Origin: Flavobacteriaceae bacterium | GTDB taxonomy: Bacteria > Bacteroidota > Bacteroidia > Flavobacteriales > Flavobacteriaceae | NCBI GenBank assembly: GCA_029238555.1 | Contig: JAQWFV010000041.1 | Location: forward strand, 1-9,768 | Direction of reading: 5' to 3' | Length of the DNA: 9,768 nucleotides | Shown: piece by piece, positions 6,644 through 9,768 of the stretch | How positions within the stretch are numbered: the stretch's first letter is position 1 | How the letters are laid out: the number at the start of each line of letters is the position of its first letter | Made by a program: the position numbers and the translations under genes | Notes under the pieces: generated by a model | What the model was told of the DNA's origin: nothing | The model's input: the letters and a program-made list of their open reading frames with translations, nothing else | The model's database searches: none

Positions 6644-7327
6644 TTAATAAATTTGCGCCTTCTTAACAGCTGTTGCATAGGCCTCTTTTAATTGGCCCTC
6701 TCGGGCCGATGCCTTTTGAATTTCCAACCCCCAAACACCTCCAAAATCGCCTATTTCAAAAGGGTGCATTTCATAAAAATGTTGGGACCCATTCACTGGA
6801 GCACAGGCGGCTAAAATAGCTTCTGAAAACCAAAAGACCTCAATGCCTTTTAAAAAACTCAATCCTGGGGTCCCGATTATTTTGTATACCGTTTCCTTAG
6901 TAGCCCAGATATGAGTCAAGGTAGGCACAACTGTTTCATTAGTAGCGTTAAAAGTGGTGAATTTATGTGCAATTCTAAGTATTTTATCCCGCTTCATTTC
7001 TACATCTATACCAACCGGTATATTTTTATGCACTACTAGAGCTGTTTGGGTGAAAGAATGCGAGATTGAGACAAAGCTACCGTCTTCAAGATGGGGTTTG
7101 CCATACAAATCATAAGATAAATCACTGTCTTGGTAGCCTGCTATTTTTAACAAATGCCTAATACTCAAATAGGCCCTTCTATGCAGTTCAGATTTCATAT
7201 GAGCCAGCCGGTCTTTACTGTACCCTGCTAGCGAAATACCTGTTCGCAAAGTGGCCTCAGATTCTGTGACCTCCCACAGGTATACCATACCATTTGAATC
7301 TATTGGAATTGTCTTTTGGAGCGGCAT
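6644..7327 (-). CDS. 4'-phosphopantetheinyl transferase, Sfp type
   Basis: A 227-residue enzyme of the two-domain Sfp class. It moves the phosphopantetheine arm of coenzyme A to a serine of acyl, peptidyl or aryl carrier proteins. Visible motifs are YGKPHL at 75-80 followed by SISHS at 87-91, GIDVE at 106-110 (Asp108 and Glu110 bind Mg2+) and WATKETVYK at 141-149 (Trp141, Lys144, Glu145 and Lys149, the W-x-x-K-E-x-x-x-K signature). All expected catalytic residues are present. It opens the operon that continues with the PnuC-family gene. Its start is 67 bases from the divergent ahcY start. A possible imperfect -7 box (TACTTTCG, minus strand, 7378-7371) lies upstream. No polyketide or peptide synthetase gene is in the window, so the target is unknown; the fatty-acid carrier protein is one possibility. 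Confidence 0.92.
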   Translation of the reverse strand: MPLQKTIPIDSNGMVYLWEVTESEATLRTGISLAGYSKDRLAHMKSELHRRAYLSIRHLLKIAGYQDSDLSYDLYGKPHLEDGSFVSISHSFTQTALVVHKNIPVGIDVEMKRDKILRIAHKFTTFNATNETVVPTLTHIWATKETVYKIIGTPGLSFLKGIEVFWFSEAILAACAPVNGSQHFYEMHPFEIGDFGGVWGLEIQKASAREGQLKEAYATAVKKAQIY

Positions 7328-7346
7328 TTAATTCTGAGCTATGTTG

Positions 7347-7354
7347 TATCTTTG
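7347..7354 (+). promoter_or_regulatory. Probable ahcY -7 promoter box (TATCTTTG)
   Basis: TATCTTTG fits TAnnTTTG exactly and lies 40 bases before the ahcY ATG, giving a leader of roughly 35 bases. The box is flanked by GTTG and CAAC, a short inverted repeat (7343-7358). I see no good TTG at the usual -33 distance, so the upstream half is weak. The divergent phosphopantetheinyl transferase gene begins at 7327, so its control region must share this 67-base gap. Confidence 0.6.
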
Positions 7355-7394
7355 CAACTTAATAATAATACGAAAGTAAAAATAAAAAAAGACT

Positions 7395-8711
7395 ATGAGT
7401 GCAAATCCCCTACCCTATGTACCTTATAAGGTAAAAGATATTGGATTGGCCAACTGGGGCCGTAAAGAAATTACATTAGCAGAAGCAGAAATGCCTGGGC
7501 TAATGGCCTTGAGAGAGGAATACGGACCTTCTCAACCTTTAAAAGGTTCTAGGATTGCTGGTTGCCTGCACATGACTATTCAAACAGCAGTACTCATCGA
7601 GACCTTAGTAGCCCTAGGGGCAGAGGTGACTTGGAGTTCTTGTAATATTTTTTCTACTCAAGACCACGCAGCTGCAGCTATTGCAGCAGCAGGTATAGCG
7701 GTTTACGCCTGGAAAGGAATGAATGAAGAAGAATTTGACTGGTGTATTGAGCAAACCCTTTTCTTTGGGGAATCTCGCGAGCCGCTGAATATGATCTTAG
7801 ACGACGGTGGAGATTTAACCAATATGGTACTAGACCAATACCCTGCCTTAGCTGAAGCCATTAAGGGGCTTTCAGAAGAAACTACCACTGGAGTGCATAG
7901 ATTGTATGAGCGTGTTAAAAAGGGTACCTTACCCATGCCAGCCATAAACGTAAATGACTCGGTAACCAAATCTAAATTCGACAATAAATACGGCTGTAGA
8001 GAATCTGCTGTAGACGCCATTAGACGTGCCACAGATACCATGCTTGCTGGTAAAAGAGTCGTGGTAGCAGGATACGGAGACGTTGGAAAAGGAACTGCTG
8101 CCTCATTTAAAGGCGCTGGTTCAATAGTAACTGTGACTGAAATAGATCCTATTTGTGCCCTTCAGGCGGCTATGGATGGTTTTGAAGTAAAGAAAATGGC
8201 TTCTGTCATTGGAAATGCAGACATAGTGATCACCACTACTGGAAACAAAGACATTATTCGTGGAGAGCACTTTGAAGCCTTAAAAGACAAAGCTATTGTT
8301 TGTAATATTGGTCATTTTGACAATGAAATAGACATGGCCTGGCTCAATAATAACCATGGGAATACAAAAGAGGAGATTAAGCCTCAAGTAGACATGTACA
8401 CCATTAATGGTAAAAACGTGATTGTATTGGCAGAAGGAAGATTGGTAAACTTAGGCTGTGCTACTGGGCACCCAAGTTTTGTAATGAGCAACTCATTTAC
8501 CAACCAAACATTGGCACAAATAGAGCTTTGGACCAATTCAAGTGCTTATGAAAACAAAGTGTATATGCTGCCCAAGCATTTAGATGAAAAAGTGGCTGCA
8601 TTACACCTTTCTAGACTGGGTGTAGAGTTAGAAACACTCAACGAAGAACAAGCAGATTATATAGGGGTAACTGTTCAGGGGCCTTTCAAACCTGAGTATT
8701 ACAGATACTAA
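7395..8711 (+). CDS. ahcY: Adenosylhomocysteinase (S-adenosyl-L-homocysteine hydrolase)
   Basis: A 438-residue cytoplasmic NAD+-dependent enzyme that splits S-adenosylhomocysteine into adenosine and homocysteine, removing the product inhibitor of methyltransferases in the methyl cycle. The full set of family motifs is present: CLHMT with His59, DDGGDLT with Asp137, SEETTTGVH with Glu162, [13 protein letters not shown] at 185-197 (Lys192 and Asp196 match human Lys186 and Asp190), GCRES with Cys201, the Rossmann loop [10 protein letters not shown] at 224-233 and [10 protein letters not shown] with His307. The C-terminus is KPEYYRY, the usual ending that reaches into the neighbouring subunit of the tetramer. 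The length matches the roughly 430-440-residue class without large insertions. The start at 7395 follows an A-rich stretch rather than a Shine-Dalgarno sequence. Transcribed alone: own -7 box upstream and a strong terminator directly after. Confidence 0.99.
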   Translation: MSANPLPYVPYKVKDIGLANWGRKEITLAEAEMPGLMALREEYGPSQPLKGSRIAGCLHMTIQTAVLIETLVALGAEVTWSSCNIFSTQDHAAAAIAAAGIAVYAWKGMNEEEFDWCIEQTLFFGESREPLNMILDDGGDLTNMVLDQYPALAEAIKGLSEETTTGVHRLYERVKKGTLPMPAINVNDSVTKSKFDNKYGCRESAVDAIRRATDTMLAGKRVVVAGYGDVGKGTAASFKGAGSIVTVTEIDPICALQAAMDGFEVKKMASVIGNADIVITTTGNKDIIRGEHFEALKDKAIVCNIGHFDNEIDMAWLNNNHGNTKEEIKPQVDMYTINGKNVIVLAEGRLVNLGCATGHPSFVMSNSFTNQTLAQIELWTNSSAYENKVYMLPKHLDEKVAALHLSRLGVELETLNEEQADYIGVTVQGPFKPEYYRY

Positions 8712-8730
8712 ATACAAGCGCTTAATAATA

Positions 8731-8760
8731 AAAAAAACCCGCCATTGGCGGGTTTTTTTT
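8731..8760 (+). terminator. Strong intrinsic terminator of ahcY
   Basis: CCCGCC (8738-8743) and GGCGGG (8747-8752) form a six-pair G-C stem with loop ATT, followed by eight T. Seven A precede the stem, so it can also work for transcripts from the right. It begins 20 bases after the ahcY stop codon. Confidence 0.95.
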
Positions 8761-8784
8761 ATACATCAATACTATTGATGTATA
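8760..8784. repeat. Perfect inverted repeat, 11-bp arms, between convergent genes
   Basis: ATACATCAAT and ATTGATGTAT are perfect complements around the loop ACT, and the outer T8760/A8784 extend the arms to 11 bp. It directly abuts the T-run of the ahcY terminator. It has no T-run of its own and few G-C pairs. It may reinforce 3'-end formation or protect mRNA ends, or be a protein-binding palindrome; the sequence does not decide. Confidence 0.6.
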
Positions 8785-8805
8785 TGCTTAAAGAAATAGT
8801 TAAGA

Positions 8806-8843
8806 CAAAAAAATCCTATGCTGCGTGAGCAACATAGGATTTT
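8806..8843 (-). terminator. Intrinsic terminator of the rplU-rpmA operon
   Basis: On the minus strand AAAATCCTATG (8843-8833) pairs with CATAGGATTTT (8820-8810). A short inner TGC/GCA helix extends the stem, and a run of seven T (8813-8807) follows. It lies 22 bases after the rpmA stop codon. It is distinct from the ahcY terminator, so the two convergent units each have their own. Confidence 0.9.
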
Positions 8844-8865
8844 AATTATTATTTAAAGCGCACTA

Positions 8866-9126
8866 TTAAGCCTGGAATGGCTCAATAGAAACAAAAGACT
8901 TACCGTCTACTTTTTTAGTGAATTTCACTAATCCGTCTACTCTTGCATGTAATGTATGGTCTTTACCAGCATATACATTTTCGCCTGGATTGTGCTTTGT
9001 TCCACGTTGTCTCACGATGATGTTCCCTGCAATAGCAGCTTGGCCACCAAAAATCTTAACTCCTAAGCGTTTTGATTCTGATTCTCTACCGTTTTTAGAA
9101 CTACCTACACCTTTTTTATGTGCCAT
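8866..9126 (-). CDS. rpmA: 50S ribosomal protein L27
   Basis: An 86-residue protein of standard bacterial length. It begins [20 protein letters not shown], the conserved flexible N-terminal arm that reaches the peptidyl-transferase centre, followed by [22 protein letters not shown] and [20 protein letters not shown], the L27 core. The N-terminus has no Firmicutes-type cleaved extension, since the conserved AHKKG follows the initiator methionine directly. It starts 26 bases after the rplU stop in the usual rplU-rpmA order and shares that promoter; a terminator follows. Confidence 0.99.
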   Translation of the reverse strand: MAHKKGVGSSKNGRESESKRLGVKIFGGQAAIAGNIIVRQRGTKHNPGENVYAGKDHTLHARVDGLVKFTKKVDGKSFVSIEPFQA

Positions 9127-9152
9127 GATCTATCTATTTTTAACTTTATTAT

Positions 9153-9671
9153 TTAGCTTAAAGCAGCAATTAAATCTGCTTTCTTCATTGTTGAAATTCC
9201 TTCAACACCTTTAGCTTTAGCCATTTCTTTTAATTCTGCAACCGTCTTAGAAGATAAATCTTCCGCAACTTTTGGAGCAGCTTTCTTAGCAGCAGCTGGT
9301 TTAGCTTCTACTGGTTTGGCAGCTTTAGTTGCCGCTTTCTTAGCAGGCGCATTAGCACCAGAAGCAACAATTCCTTCAATTACAATTTCAGAAAGGTATT
9401 GTCTGTGACCGTTTTTAACACGGTATCCTTTTCTTCTTTTCTTTTTGAAAACAATGACTTTGTCTCCTTTAAGATGTTTAATTACTTTGGCCTCTACTGC
9501 GGCTCCTTCTATAGCTGGGGCGCCAATGGTAATGTTTTTACCGTCTTCTAAAAGCATTACGTTAGAGAAATGAACTTTCTCTCCTTCTGCTTCTGGCAAA
9601 CGATGAACAAAAACCTTCTGGTCTTTTGCAACTTTAAATTGCTGCCCTGCTATCTCTACAATTGCGTACAT
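9153..9671 (-). CDS. rplU: 50S ribosomal protein L21 with C-terminal extension
   Basis: A 172-residue protein. Residues 1-103 are a complete L21, beginning MYAIVEIAGQQFKV and holding the rRNA-binding signature IVFKKKRRKGYRVKNGHRQ at 73-91. L21 is normally just over 100 residues. Here it continues with an Ala/Lys/Pro-rich linker (about 105-137) and a terminal block at 138-172, EDLSSKTVAELKEMAKAKGV followed by EGISTMKKADLIAALS. This resembles the small helical SAP / Rho N-terminal-like motifs (helix, gly-rich turn, K-K-A-D-L-I helix) that bind nucleic acid. As far as I recall, tails like this occur in other Flavobacteriaceae, so this is probably native and not a frameshift fusion. L21 is an early-to-middle assembly protein binding 23S rRNA. 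First gene of the rplU-rpmA operon, with a textbook promoter and a leader hairpin. Confidence 0.97.
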   Translation of the reverse strand: MYAIVEIAGQQFKVAKDQKVFVHRLPEAEGEKVHFSNVMLLEDGKNITIGAPAIEGAAVEAKVIKHLKGDKVIVFKKKRRKGYRVKNGHRQYLSEIVIEGIVASGANAPAKKAATKAAKPVEAKPAAAKKAAPKVAEDLSSKTVAELKEMAKAKGVEGISTMKKADLIAALS

Positions 9672-9695
9672 AGCTAATGATTAATAGTTAATTAA

Positions 9696-9715
9696 CGCCC
9701 AAATAAGTTTAGGCG
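9696..9715 (-). promoter_or_regulatory. Stem-loop at the 5' end of the rplU mRNA
   Basis: On the minus strand CGCCTAAA (9715-9708) pairs with TTTGGGCG (9703-9696), an eight-pair stem with one G-U pair and loop CTTA. It starts 4 bases after the -7 box, so it forms the extreme 5' end of the predicted transcript, 24 bases before the start codon. It could stabilise the mRNA or be a target for autogenous control by L21; neither is shown. Confidence 0.55.
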
Positions 9716-9719
9716 GGTG

Positions 9720-9750
9720 CAAATATACGCTTTCTCGTTTGATATGCAAA
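9720..9750 (-). promoter_or_regulatory. Promoter of the rplU-rpmA operon
   Basis: The minus strand reads TTTG (9750-9747), a 19-base spacer and TATATTTG (9727-9720). This is an excellent fit to the Bacteroidota primary-sigma promoter TTTG-N19-TAnnTTTG, and it predicts a leader of about 45 bases before the rplU ATG. Confidence 0.88.
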
Positions 9751-9768
9751 TCCTTTTTTTAAAGAAAA

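Noticed and set aside
7703..8041. Minus-strand open frame within ahcY
   Set aside because: Antisense to catalytic motifs of ahcY; coincidental open frame.
8918..9214. Plus-strand open frame across rpmA and the end of rplU
   Set aside because: Overlaps two confirmed ribosomal protein genes on the other strand and has no family features.
1..9768. CRISPR array, tRNA/rRNA genes, insertion sequences or a defence system
   Set aside because: No regularly spaced repeats, no tRNA cloverleaf or rRNA sequence, and no transposase, nuclease or toxin motifs in any supported gene; the window is core chromosome.

Overview
This window looks like the chromosome of a member of the Bacteroidota, most likely the family Flavobacteriaceae. 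Four points support this. The promoters carry the Bacteroidota -7 box TAnnTTTG (TATCTTTG before greA, ahcY and the TonB receptor gene; TATATTTG before rplU). Genes generally lack a strong Shine-Dalgarno sequence. The DUF4301 gene belongs to a family I know chiefly from Bacteroidota. Ribosomal protein L21 has a long Ala/Lys-rich C-terminal tail. The DNA is AT-leaning and gene-dense. I see no insertion sequence, phage gene, tRNA, rRNA or CRISPR array.

Layout from left to right: (1) the N-terminal part of a HIT-family hydrolase (cut by the window edge) and greA, both on the minus strand. (2) A plus-strand gene for a small lipoprotein with a degenerate Rieske-like domain, divergent from greA. (3) A minus-strand TonB-dependent outer-membrane receptor preceded by its own promoter and a clear TPP (thiamine pyrophosphate) riboswitch. 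(4) A tight minus-strand operon: Sfp-type phosphopantetheinyl transferase, PnuC/PnuT-family vitamin transporter, NadR-like P-loop kinase and DUF4301 protein, running towards the riboswitch. (5) ahcY (S-adenosylhomocysteine hydrolase) on the plus strand with a strong terminator. (6) The minus-strand rplU-rpmA operon (ribosomal proteins L21 and L27) with its own promoter, 5' leader hairpin and terminator.

The most informative part is 3.6-6.6 kb. The riboswitch implies that the TonB receptor brings thiamine or a thiamine derivative across the outer membrane. The neighbouring transporter would normally be called PnuC (nicotinamide riboside), but next to a TPP-controlled receptor it is better read as a candidate PnuT (thiamine). 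The NadR-like kinase that overlaps it could trap the imported vitamin by phosphorylation. The DUF4301 protein shows motifs resembling nucleotide-sugar pyrophosphorylases and is translationally coupled to the kinase. Whether the module serves thiamine, nicotinamide riboside or both cannot be settled from sequence alone.

The other genes are core functions: transcript proofreading (greA), the methyl cycle (ahcY), carrier-protein activation (the transferase) and translation (rplU, rpmA).
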